This document shows, piece after piece, positions 56,055 to 64,000 of a stretch of 64,000 nt of DNA. A program made the translations under genes and the position numbers. Every line of letters starts with the position of its first letter. The first letter of the stretch is position 1. The notes below the pieces were generated by a model. It was not told where the DNA came from. It worked only from the letters and a program-made list of their open reading frames with translations, and did no database searches. This DNA comes from an uncultured Anaerolineae bacterium (GTDB lineage: Bacteria; Chloroflexota; Anaerolineae; Anaerolineales; Villigracilaceae), in the NCBI GenBank assembly GCA_903875215.1, contig CAIQVH010000031.1:515756-579755 (forward strand). The letters run 5' to 3'.

Positions 56055-59027
56055 ATGACCCTTCCCCGCGCAAAAATCCGCGTGCTGTACGCCGAAGACA
56101 ATCCCCTCGACGCGGATCAAACCCGCTATCACTTTGCCGAAAACGAACCCGATTTCGAGCTGGTCATCGTCGACAGCGGGCAGGCCTGCCTGGAAGAGAT
56201 GCAGGAACACCCTTACGACCTGCTATTACTCGATCAGCGCCTGCCCGACGTGGACGGTCTGGACTTGCTGAAGAATCTCATCCATAACGGGATCCGGATT
56301 CCGGTCGTCTTTGTCACCGGTGCAGGCGACGACGAACTGGTCGTGCAGGCACTGCGTCTCGGCGCTGCAAATTACATCCCCAAGACCGGCGACTATCTGG
56401 AAAGCACCCCCGAATTGTTGCGAGCTGTGCTGGCCGGACAGCACCAGGAACAGCCCAAGCACCTGCCCGGCACCGCGCTGCAGCGGAAAATTCTCCATGT
56501 TGCCCATCGCCAGGCGGATATTGACGACACCCGGCTTTTTTTTGCCGAGCACGCCCCGCATCTCAAGCTCGAAACCGCCTCGAGCAGCGCCGCCGCACTT
56601 GAACATCTCCACCAACCGCGCAGCTTTGATCTGGCAGTGATTGACTTGAACCTGCCCGGCGAAAGCGGCCTGGCCCTGGTTCGCGAACTGATACGCCGCC
56701 AGGCCGGGCTGCCAGTCGTGATCCTCTCGGGGCAGGGCGACGATACCCAGGCCCTGGCTGCCCTGCAACTGGGAGTCAACGATTACATCACCAAGAATCA
56801 CGGCTATCTCAACAAACTCATCTTCTCGATTGAAAAAGTCATCATTCACGACGAACTCAAGCGCGCCAACGAACGCCTGCAAATTGAACTGGCAGAGCGG
56901 AAACGCGCTGAAGATACCCTGCGCCGTCGCGCGGAGGAATTCGCCGCCCTGTACGAAACCACCAGCGACCTGGCCGCCCGCCAGGACTTACCCGCCTTGC
57001 TGGATACCATCATTGAGCGCGCCCGAAAATTACTATCAGCCCCCTATGGCGCAGTGGATCTTTACGATCCGGCCCGGGAGGAAATGGTTCTGGCCATTTC
57101 AAAAGGCCTCGAAATCCAGGTCGGCGGGCGCATCAAAATGGGGGAAGGCCTGACCGGACGCGTGGCTCAAACGCGCAAGCCAATGGTCATTGATGATTAC
57201 CTGGCCTGGGAACACCGCCTGCCCGATTATGCCAGCCATCCCTTCGGCGCATTTTGCCAGGTGCCCATGCTTTTCGGCGGCGAACTGATCGGTACCCTGA
57301 CGCTGGCCGAAATCCGGCCCAGCACGCGCAAATTCACCGAAGAGGATGTCCACTTTTTGAGCCTGCTGGCCGGCCAGGCTGCCAGTGCCGTTTACGATGC
57401 CCGCATGCTGGAAGAAACCCGCCACCGCCTGAGCGAACTGGAAGCCGTCAACAAGATATCCACCGCGCTGCGGGTGGCCCACACCGTGGATGAAATTCTG
57501 CCCTTGCTGATTGACGAAACCCTCGCAATCCTCGGCACGACTGCCGGCATGCTCTGCCTGTATGACAGCCTCAACAACAGCCTCTTGCAGCAAATCGCGC
57601 GCGGCTGGTTCGAAAATATCGCCGCGGAAAATCTGGCCATCACAACGGGGCTTCCCCAGCGCATTCTGAGCAGCGGAAAGCCCTACCTGACGCGCGATTT
57701 TCAGGGCGATGCGCTGGCGCTGCAAGAATTGGGCGCGCACATTCCCGCCGGCTGGGGTGGGGCCTGCCTGCCGATTCAAAGCACCGAAGTCAGCGTCGGT
57801 GTCTTTTTCGTAGCGGTGCCCCTGCCGCGCGAACTCTCTCCGGAGGATATCCGCCTGCTGACGACCCTGGCAGAAATCGCCGGGAATGCCATTCACCGCA
57901 TGAGCCTGCACGCCAAAACCGAACAGCGCCTGGAGCGCCTCGCCGCACTGCACGTGGTGGACCTGGCCCTGAGCGCCAGTCTGGACGTGCGCGTGATTCT
58001 CGGCGCCCTGCTCGACCAGTTGATTGCCCAACTGCACATCGACGCAGCGGATATTCTCTTATACAAACCTCTGACGCAAAGCCTGGAATACACCCTCGGG
58101 CGCGGATTTCGCACCCGCGCAATTGAACAATCGCGCCTGCGCATGGATGATGCCCAGGCTGGACGCGCCATCCTCGAGCGGCGCATTGTCAGTGTGACCA
58201 ACCTGCCCGAGGCAGCTAAAGATTTCTCGCGCGCCCGGCAGCTGGGAGGCGAGGGGTTTTTCGCTTATTTTGCGGTTCCGCTGACTGCCAAGGGGCAGAT
58301 CAAAGGGGTGTTGGAACTTTTCCACCGCGCTCCGCTGGCGGCGGATACCGAATGGCTGGAGTTTCTGGAAACCCTGGGCAACCAGGCTGCCATCGCGATT
58401 GACAACGCGGAATTGTTTCAAGGCCTGGAACGCTCGAACATTGAGTTGGGCCTGGCCTACGATGCGACCATCGAAGGCTGGTCCAGCGCGCTCGATTTGC
58501 GCGACAGGGAAACCGAGGGCCACACTCAGCGTGTGACTCGCATGACCGAGCGGCTGGGGCACGCCCTGGGACTCAGCCCGGAGCAAATGATCCATATCCG
58601 CCGCGGGGCACTCCTGCATGACATGGGCAAACTGGGTGTCCCGGATAATATCCTGCTTAAGAACAGCTCCCTGAATGAAGAAGAGTGGGCCGTCATGCGC
58701 CAACACCCCCAATTTGCCTATGATATGTTTTCGAAGATCGCCTATCTGAAGAACGCGCTGGAAATCCCCTACTGCCATCATGAAAAATGGGATGGCAGCG
58801 GCTACCCGCGCGGCCTTAAGGGGGAGCAAATTCCCCTGGCGGCGCGCCTGTTTGCCGTGGTGGATATTTGGGATGCCCTGCGCTTCGACCGCCCCTACCG
58901 CCCGGCCTGGCCCGAAGAAAAAGTACTGGACTATATCCGCGGGCTTGCTGGAACCCACCTGGACCCGCAGATCGTGGAATTGTTCTTGCAGGTGGTTCGT
59001 GAAGGCCCGGATGAGTTTCAGCCCTGA
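56055..59027 (+). CDS. REC-REC-GAF-GAF-GAF-HD-GYP signalling protein (predicted c-di-GMP phosphodiesterase)
   Basis: ATG at 56055 with AGGAA upstream gives 990 residues. Receiver 1 has D60 (LLLLDQRLPD) and K110; receiver 2 has D197 (AVIDLNLPGESG) and K247. A coiled coil (about 255-300) and three GAF domains (about 310-450, 475-620 and 635-780) follow. The C-terminal HD-GYP domain (about 790-985) keeps its metal and signature residues: LRDRETEGHTQRV, LLHDMGKLGVPD, HHEKWDGSGYPRGL and VVDIWDALRFDRPYR. HD-GYP proteins hydrolyse cyclic di-GMP. It is the predicted output of the stressosome-linked kinase encoded just upstream. Confidence 0.94.
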   Translation: MTLPRAKIRVLYAEDNPLDADQTRYHFAENEPDFELVIVDSGQACLEEMQEHPYDLLLLDQRLPDVDGLDLLKNLIHNGIRIPVVFVTGAGDDELVVQALRLGAANYIPKTGDYLESTPELLRAVLAGQHQEQPKHLPGTALQRKILHVAHRQADIDDTRLFFAEHAPHLKLETASSSAAALEHLHQPRSFDLAVIDLNLPGESGLALVRELIRRQAGLPVVILSGQGDDTQALAALQLGVNDYITKNHGYLNKLIFSIEKVIIHDELKRANERLQIELAERKRAEDTLRRRAEEFAALYETTSDLAARQDLPALLDTIIERARKLLSAPYGAVDLYDPAREEMVLAISKGLEIQVGGRIKMGEGLTGRVAQTRKPMVIDDYLAWEHRLPDYASHPFGAFCQVPMLFGGELIGTLTLAEIRPSTRKFTEEDVHFLSLLAGQAASAVYDARMLEETRHRLSELEAVNKISTALRVAHTVDEILPLLIDETLAILGTTAGMLCLYDSLNNSLLQQIARGWFENIAAENLAITTGLPQRILSSGKPYLTRDFQGDALALQELGAHIPAGWGGACLPIQSTEVSVGVFFVAVPLPRELSPEDIRLLTTLAEIAGNAIHRMSLHAKTEQRLERLAALHVVDLALSASLDVRVILGALLDQLIAQLHIDAADILLYKPLTQSLEYTLGRGFRTRAIEQSRLRMDDAQAGRAILERRIVSVTNLPEAAKDFSRARQLGGEGFFAYFAVPLTAKGQIKGVLELFHRAPLAADTEWLEFLETLGNQAAIAIDNAELFQGLERSNIELGLAYDATIEGWSSALDLRDRETEGHTQRVTRMTERLGHALGLSPEQMIHIRRGALLHDMGKLGVPDNILLKNSSLNEEEWAVMRQHPQFAYDMFSKIAYLKNALEIPYCHHEKWDGSGYPRGLKGEQIPLAARLFAVVDIWDALRFDRPYRPAWPEEKVLDYIRGLAGTHLDPQIVELFLQVVREGPDEFQP

Positions 59028-59038
59028 AGGATGCGGCG

Positions 59039-60874
59039 CTACTTGCGCAAATGGAAGGGAACATCAATGATCGCGCGAATGGTCCCCCATTTGCGGCGGT
59101 CATACAGCAAGGCCAGGCGCAGCAGAGCAGCGGTATGATTATGCAGCAGGTGATGCCACCATTTAACGGGGACAAATTCCGGCAGGAGCACGCTGGCCAG
59201 CTGGCCATCATGGATCTCCAAATCGGCCCGGTACAGGTAATCAAGGAAAGGCCCGATCAGCGAGCGGTATGGCGAGGGTACCACCACGAGCGGCACCCCC
59301 TGCCCCCAGGCTTCCCATTCCCGCCTGACATGGGCGGTTTGCTCCGGATCCGTCTCAACGTAGACAGCCGTCACCTGGTCTGAAATAGAACGAGCATACC
59401 GCACAGCCTGGAGGGTGCCACGGTGCACCCCTGAAATCGGGATCACCAGGCGCGGCCTGGGCACCGGCTTCAAAGGGGCCGGGGCTCCATGCAAGGAAAG
59501 TTCGCGTGAAATTTCGCGGTAGTGGGAATGGATTTTTTGAAACAGGATGACCAGCCCGGGGATCAGGAGAATCACAATCCAGGCACCTTCCAGGAATTTG
59601 CTGAAAGCAATCACTCCCAACGCCAGCAGGGTCACGGCGGCGCCCAGGCCATTGACAAAGGCTTTGAGACCCCATCCAGACCGGCGCTGGCGGACCCAGT
59701 GTTTCACCATCCCGGCTTGCGAAAGGGTGAACGCCAGGAAAACGCCCACCGCAAAAAGCGGAATCAAGGCATGACTGTCGCCATGAAATGCCACGATCAG
59801 GATAGCAGTCAGAAGCGCCAACACACCAATCCCGTTCGAATACACCAGCCGGTCGCCCAAATGAGCAAATTGGTTCGGAAGATAGCGGTCCTGTGCCAGG
59901 ACGGAAGCCAGGCGCGGAAACCCGGCGAAGCTGGAGTTGGCCGCCACGGCCAGGATCAACAAGGTGGAGACCTGTACAAGAAGGTAGAGCGGCCCATGCC
60001 CCAGTACGCGGCTGGCCAGCGCCGAGAGAATGGTCTCGTTGGGAGCAGCAATGACTGCAAAAAACTGGGTCAGGCCCATACTGCCCACAAACAGCCCGCC
60101 CATTAATCCCGCCATGACGACCAGGGTGATGCGAGCGTTTTTTACCTGCGGCGGCTGGAAATAAGGCACGCCGTTGCTGATGACTTCAATCCCCGTCAGC
60201 GCCGTACACCCCGAAGCGAAGGTGTGCAGCAGCAGAAACAGTGTCAGCGCTGAAGCAGGCGGCGGAGCGGCGACTGGCAGGCTGCCCGGCCCCTCCAGCA
60301 CGGCGCGCACCAACCCGATTGCGATCAACGCGATGTAACAGAGGATGAACAGGTAAACCGGCAGCGCCATCAGGCTGCCCGATTCGCGCATGCCGCGCAG
60401 GTTGGCGAGGGTAATCAGTGCCAGGAGGAAAAGCGCAAGGGGTACGCGCACCTGCCACAAAATGGGAAAAGCCGAGGCAATGGCCGCCACGCCCGCCGTC
60501 AGGCTGACAGCGGCCGTCAAAACATAATCAATCAAAAGCGCCGAGGCGGCGACCAACCCGGGCAACCGGCCCAGATTTTCTCGCGCCACCGTGTAGGAAC
60601 CGCCCCCCGCCGGGTAAGCCGAGATGGTTTGAATGTACGAAAACGCCACGCTGGCCATTAACACAGCAATCGCCAGCGCGATCGGCCAGGCATACGTCAG
60701 CCCTGCCGCCCCAGCCGCTGCCAGCCCCAGGTAAATTTCCTGGTTGGCATAGGCGATTGAAGACAGCGCATCGGGAGAAAAAGCCGCCAGGGCGCGGATT
60801 TTATTCAATTTTTCATGGGCCAGTTGCCTGGTCGGCAAAGGCGGTCCGGTCAGCAGTTCACGCAGCTGGTGCAT
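59039..60874 (-). CDS. APC-superfamily amino acid permease with C-terminal cytoplasmic domain
   Basis: The 611-residue protein has about twelve membrane spans with the family's first-helix motif FSPDALSSIAYANQE and SAYPAGGGSYTVARENLG. A C-terminal soluble domain of about 150 residues comes last (PRLVIPISGVHRGTLQAVRYARS, VTAVYVETDP, VPLVVVPSPYRSL). It resembles a universal-stress-protein-like regulatory unit found in some APC transporters. The substrate is an amino acid or other small cation/anion and is not defined. It converges on the HD-GYP gene with an 11-base gap. Confidence 0.9.
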   Translation of the reverse strand: MHQLRELLTGPPLPTRQLAHEKLNKIRALAAFSPDALSSIAYANQEIYLGLAAAGAAGLTYAWPIALAIAVLMASVAFSYIQTISAYPAGGGSYTVARENLGRLPGLVAASALLIDYVLTAAVSLTAGVAAIASAFPILWQVRVPLALFLLALITLANLRGMRESGSLMALPVYLFILCYIALIAIGLVRAVLEGPGSLPVAAPPPASALTLFLLLHTFASGCTALTGIEVISNGVPYFQPPQVKNARITLVVMAGLMGGLFVGSMGLTQFFAVIAAPNETILSALASRVLGHGPLYLLVQVSTLLILAVAANSSFAGFPRLASVLAQDRYLPNQFAHLGDRLVYSNGIGVLALLTAILIVAFHGDSHALIPLFAVGVFLAFTLSQAGMVKHWVRQRRSGWGLKAFVNGLGAAVTLLALGVIAFSKFLEGAWIVILLIPGLVILFQKIHSHYREISRELSLHGAPAPLKPVPRPRLVIPISGVHRGTLQAVRYARSISDQVTAVYVETDPEQTAHVRREWEAWGQGVPLVVVPSPYRSLIGPFLDYLYRADLEIHDGQLASVLLPEFVPVKWWHHLLHNHTAALLRLALLYDRRKWGTIRAIIDVPFHLRK

Positions 60875-60954
60875 ACTTTTATCTTACTCTCTTTTTCAGT
60901 CCCCACAACCCTGCCATTATTCTCCCGGGATTTTCACAGCCGGAAAACCAAAAC

Positions 60955-60989
60955 CCGGCAGCCAGAGGTGATAAAGCCCTGGCTGCCGG
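60955..60989 (-). terminator. Terminator after the beta-helix lipoprotein gene
   Basis: An 11-bp stem (CCGGCAGCCAG with CTGGCTGCCGG, 60979-60989) is followed on the minus strand by GGTTTTGGTTTT. It ends the gene at 61015. Confidence 0.75.
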
Positions 60990-61014
60990 ATTTCTTGATG
61001 CAGGGAAGAGTGCC

Positions 61015-63516
61015 CTATGGCACATCCAATTTTTTCAGCCAGTCCTGCAAATATTCATAGCCCGGCTCCAGCCCGGCTTGTTTCAGGATCGTCCCGGCTT
61101 CTGGCGGCCAGCTTTGTCCGTTGACAATCACCGTGTTCGCGATATGAATATTGACACCACGGTTGAGCTTGCCAGCCACATTCGAATAGGTGTTTTGGAT
61201 CTCGATATCGTGAATGGTGTTGATCCAGAGGTGCAGCCAGAAAGGTGCGGTATCACAAACATTATCCCGGTAGGTGATAAAGGCCGAGCCTTCATCCGGA
61301 TACAGGCAGGCGTAATCGCCTTTCATGCGGCGGATCACGTTTCCTTCCACCACAGTACCGGGCTGCTGCCCAAGCGTGTAAATCCCCCCGGCATCCCGCG
61401 CGCGCTGACTCAGATCGGTAATCAGGTTGTAGGCCACCCGGTTATCCCGGCAGGTGGTTGAGTCTGTTGTCGAAGACCAGCCCCAGCCAAGCGAAATCCC
61501 GGTGTAAGGCAGGTTTGAGAGTTCATTGTGAACGATTTGAAGGTTTTCAACGTAATAGGCGTTGATGCCTGATGCGCCCCAGTACTCAACCCCGGCCTGG
61601 TTAATGCGATTGTCAAGAATAAAATTATCCTTGGGCTGTGCTTGCAGCAGCGGTGCGCGAATATAGGCGTCGTCCCAATGCCCCACAACGATAGCAGCAT
61701 CCGAAATATCATGAAACAGGTTGCCCCGCACCGTAATATTTTGGGTGTTATTCCCCAACCCCAGCGCAGAAGCTCCCAAATGAATAAACTGATTCTTTTC
61801 AAAACGAATATCATGGGCCGCAGAAAGATGTATATGGGCAGGGGTCATCTCCTCGTGGTCACCCGAAATCAGGCTTTGCGCCTGCCAGCCAAACGTACCC
61901 ACCTTACTGGCGCGCGTCCAGCCGGCATACGCAAAAGTCAAGCCTTCAAAAACCAGGTCATGCACCTCCTGCCCCAACGGTCCACCTGCCAGTTCGAGCA
62001 GACTCTGGGCTTGAGGAATAACCGTCTCGGCAGTTTTCATCTCCTCACCTGGGAGCGGCCAGTAGAACAATTCGTGCGTTTCAGCATTGAAATACCACTC
62101 CCCGGGTTGATCCAAAAACTCCAGGGCATTTTCCAGGTAGAACGGCCTGTCAAAGCCGGGGATCCATTGATGATTGGGGCTGCCCATGGCCAGCGCGGAG
62201 GAATAGTACGGCTGGAGCAGCCAGAGGGTCTGGCTCCCATCCGGGTTGGCATCCATGCCGCGCGCCGGCAAGCGCATATCTTTCCAATCATAAATCCAGT
62301 GCAGCTCCAGGTCTTGTGGGCGCGCCAGGGCGGGAAGTTTCCCCGCCGCTATCACAATCCCATCCTGTTCGCTGTGTTCGCCGGGCGCATTACGCAAACC
62401 GGTCAGGGTGGTTTTGAAGACAGCCCGCTGGGATCGCCGACCGTTGATATACAACTGCCTGAATAATTGGGTTTCGGGCGGCAAAGAGGATTTCCAGATC
62501 TGATTGCCTGGCAGCGCTTCCCAGTTGCCGAAAGTCATGCCCCCCGAAAATACCGGCTGCTCTCCTTCGGCGGCGCGATAGATGATCTGATGGCCATTTT
62601 GTCCCGAATCAGCAACTCCGAGCTGGATGGCCTGCAAAACGGGATAAACTCCCCCGTGCAGAACGACCAGGATATCCCCGCTCATGGCGTGATTGATCAA
62701 GCGAATCCCATCGCGAGCCCGTTCCAGGCTGGCAAAAGGGGCGGCCTGCGTGCCGGGGTTAGAATCCTTTCCTTCCGGCGAGACATGGAAAATATACTGA
62801 TACATGCTGCCGGCAGGTTGAGGCGTTGGAATTTGCGCAGTCATAATTCCGTCCTGCTTTTGTTGGAGGGTCAGGGTATTCACCCGCAGCGTGGATTGCG
62901 GCCCAACCTGGATGAAGGTGTTGATCTTTTTTGCGCGCGCAAACATCGGCTCAGAAAATGTATGGGTATACGTAAACCCTTCCTGATTGGAGATTTTCAG
63001 AATTTTCCCGCCCTCGGTGATGCTGAGCTGGAACTGTTGAACCGGGCTCTTTAATTCTTGAAAATAATTCCCGAAGGTAAAATCGGGTGCGGAAACAGGC
63101 GCATACCCCAGATTCCAGCCACCCTTTTGATAAACAAAAAATAGAACAGGCTGGTCACCCTGATCGTTTGAGCCAGTGATCAACAGCCCGGTGCTGGCTT
63201 CGCCGATATCTTCCTTTAGCTTGCCAGTTTCCAGGTCAAACAACCAGCGCGTGTCTTTCTCCAGGGAGAGATTCCCCTGATAAATTGGGGCGCTTTCGTA
63301 GTTATCAGTCGGATTGGGATATTCCAGCGGATTGTCGGCAGTCACCAATTTTATTTCATCCCAGATCTCCCGGATGGGCGTCTGGGTGGGCAAGAATACC
63401 GGTGAAGGGACAGCAGTATCGGCAGCCGGGGCCGGCGTGGATAACAGGGCACACCCGCCCGTCATGATTGCTAGCAGTGAGAATGCAAAAAAAATGGATT
63501 GAATTGTTTTTTTCAT
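61015..63516 (-). CDS. Secreted right-handed beta-helix lipoprotein
   Basis: The 833-residue lipoprotein has signal peptide MKKTIQSIFFAF and lipobox TGGC. After an N-terminal beta-sandwich region comes FHVSPEGKDSNPGTQAAPF followed by SLERARDGIR, the usual opening of pectate-lyase-like beta-helix proteins. Helix coils rich in NxI/VxxN steps run from about 530 to 800 (ITVRGNLFHDISDAAIV, FILDNRINQAGV, YNLITDLSQRARDAGGIYTL). Such proteins bind or cleave acidic polysaccharides. No catalytic residues can be assigned. It has its own upstream promoter and terminator. Confidence 0.88.
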   Translation of the reverse strand: MKKTIQSIFFAFSLLAIMTGGCALLSTPAPAADTAVPSPVFLPTQTPIREIWDEIKLVTADNPLEYPNPTDNYESAPIYQGNLSLEKDTRWLFDLETGKLKEDIGEASTGLLITGSNDQGDQPVLFFVYQKGGWNLGYAPVSAPDFTFGNYFQELKSPVQQFQLSITEGGKILKISNQEGFTYTHTFSEPMFARAKKINTFIQVGPQSTLRVNTLTLQQKQDGIMTAQIPTPQPAGSMYQYIFHVSPEGKDSNPGTQAAPFASLERARDGIRLINHAMSGDILVVLHGGVYPVLQAIQLGVADSGQNGHQIIYRAAEGEQPVFSGGMTFGNWEALPGNQIWKSSLPPETQLFRQLYINGRRSQRAVFKTTLTGLRNAPGEHSEQDGIVIAAGKLPALARPQDLELHWIYDWKDMRLPARGMDANPDGSQTLWLLQPYYSSALAMGSPNHQWIPGFDRPFYLENALEFLDQPGEWYFNAETHELFYWPLPGEEMKTAETVIPQAQSLLELAGGPLGQEVHDLVFEGLTFAYAGWTRASKVGTFGWQAQSLISGDHEEMTPAHIHLSAAHDIRFEKNQFIHLGASALGLGNNTQNITVRGNLFHDISDAAIVVGHWDDAYIRAPLLQAQPKDNFILDNRINQAGVEYWGASGINAYYVENLQIVHNELSNLPYTGISLGWGWSSTTDSTTCRDNRVAYNLITDLSQRARDAGGIYTLGQQPGTVVEGNVIRRMKGDYACLYPDEGSAFITYRDNVCDTAPFWLHLWINTIHDIEIQNTYSNVAGKLNRGVNIHIANTVIVNGQSWPPEAGTILKQAGLEPGYEYLQDWLKKLDVP

Positions 63517-63656
63517 GGTCTGATTTCATCCTTAAGAACTGCCGGATCCAGAATAAGCTCACTGCTCCGCACCAAGGGGCGCGACCCCAAAGCCGCTCTC
63601 TCTCGCCTCTCCCCCCCACGTGACCAGGTGCCTGGCGCCGCATTCGCAATGCCTGT

Positions 63657-63686
63657 ATTATCACACTAAAATTTAATATAAGTCAA
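63657..63686 (-). promoter_or_regulatory. Sigma-70-like promoter for the beta-helix lipoprotein
   Basis: On the minus strand: TTGACT (63681-63686), an 18-base spacer and GATAAT (63657-63662) with a TGT extension. The leader to the ATG at 63516 would be about 130 bases. The rest of 63517-63781 holds no gene. Confidence 0.65.
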
Positions 63687-63781
63687 ACTTGGGCAAAAAA
63701 AAGCCCGGTTTGCCATGCCTTACCACAGAGGTTGTGTTCACCCCCTTGATGACGATCAGGAACAGGACAATGGTCAATAAA

Positions 63782-63820
63782 AAAAAACAGGAGCAGGCTT
63801 CGCACCTGTTCCTGTTTTTT
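63782..63820. terminator. Bidirectional terminator after the sortase gene
   Basis: A 16-bp stem with one wobble (AAAAAACAGGAGCAGG with 63805-63820), a seven-base loop and A/T tracts on both sides. It lies just after the minus-strand sortase stop. Confidence 0.9.
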
Positions 63821-63843
63821 GACTCAACAGAAAGCTGGGGCCT

Positions 63844-64000
63844 TTATTCCGCTTCCACGCTGACCAGCACCGCCCGCACCACGCGCCGGAACATGTAGCT
63901 GTCCGTCAGGAAGTTGTAGCCCTGGCAGGTGATCAGCGTCAGGTAGGAATGATCTTTGAGATGCTCAAAGGCATAGGCGGTGGTATCCGGGAAGACCATA
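63844..64000 (-). CDS. Sortase, C-terminal fragment (5' end outside window)
   Basis: The minus-strand frame is open from the window edge and ends at 63844, giving about 52 residues. It contains the sortase catalytic motif TLITC with the active-site Cys. The catalytic Arg follows in YMFRRVVRAVLV. YNFLTDSY between them matches the usual sortase spacing. Sortases are membrane-anchored transpeptidases that attach proteins to the cell wall or polymerise pilins. The class cannot be decided from this fragment. Confidence 0.85.
   Translation of the reverse strand, partial: MVFPDTTAYAFEHLKDHSYLTLITCQGYNFLTDSYMFRRVVRAVLVSVEAE

Noticed and set aside
63689..63898. Small plus-strand open frame near the right edge
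   Set aside because: It crosses a terminator and the antisense of the sortase gene, and has no conserved feature.

Overview
The window looks like a chromosomal piece of a GC-rich, heterotrophic bacterium, most likely a Chloroflexota member of the Anaerolineae type. This is an inference. It rests on the many lipobox lipoproteins with no outer-membrane proteins, the large GT-C type membrane glycosyltransferases (one fused to NHL repeats), a BMP-type ABC importer, type 2 isopentenyl-diphosphate isomerase, and AT-rich -10 boxes in a high-GC background. No rRNA, tRNA, CRISPR array, transposase or phage gene was found. I annotate 47 coding sequences, two of them cut by the window edges. The second, a sortase C-terminus at the right edge, is only a short fragment.

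Layout. 1-3184: two membrane proteins of the glycosyltransferase type. 3261-8559: a biotin-dependent acyl-CoA carboxylase operon (carboxyltransferase, biotin carboxylase, biotin carrier) with an HD-domain protein inserted and a CYTH protein at the end. 8639-10514 (minus): an operon of a glutamine-amidotransferase hydrolase, a SUI1/eIF1-like protein and glutamate racemase. 10628-20473 (mostly plus): HAD phosphatase, rlmN, an Agl23-like protein with NHL repeats, sucC-sucD, acpP (minus), type 2 IPP isomerase and a dimethylarginine-hydrolase-like enzyme. 20530-26986: a rhodanese and a 1980-residue alpha-2-macroglobulin lipoprotein that keeps its thioester motif. 27059-31605 (minus): a four-gene BMP-family nucleoside-type ABC importer.

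31992-40043 is the accessory stretch. It holds a Type III restriction-modification locus (mod, res) with a GxxExxY gene between the two subunits. Palindromic ATTCGTGG repeats lie on both sides of that gene. It also holds a zinc-ribbon protein, a 21-bp minisatellite, a probable PIN-toxin remnant, a GIY-YIG-like protein and a hairpin-forming repeat. 40152-44823 is a run of three lipoproteins: one with repeated LTxxQ-like motifs and two paralogous Fn3-metallophosphoesterases, one of which has a collagen-like linker.

44858-59027 is dominated by signalling. It has an OmpR-type two-component pair, a GAF-SpoIIE phosphatase, a secreted glycosidase-like lipoprotein followed by an FAD oxidoreductase, and then a tightly packed stressosome operon. 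That operon encodes RsbR, RsbS, RsbT, an RsbT-like/PP2C fusion, an RsbT-like/histidine-kinase fusion, and a REC-REC-GAF-GAF-GAF-HD-GYP protein. No sigma factor, RsbV or RsbW is in the window, so the likely output of this stressosome is phosphorylation of the HD-GYP protein and hence cyclic-di-GMP turnover. This is the most interesting system here. The window ends with an APC permease, a beta-helix lipoprotein and the sortase C-terminus.
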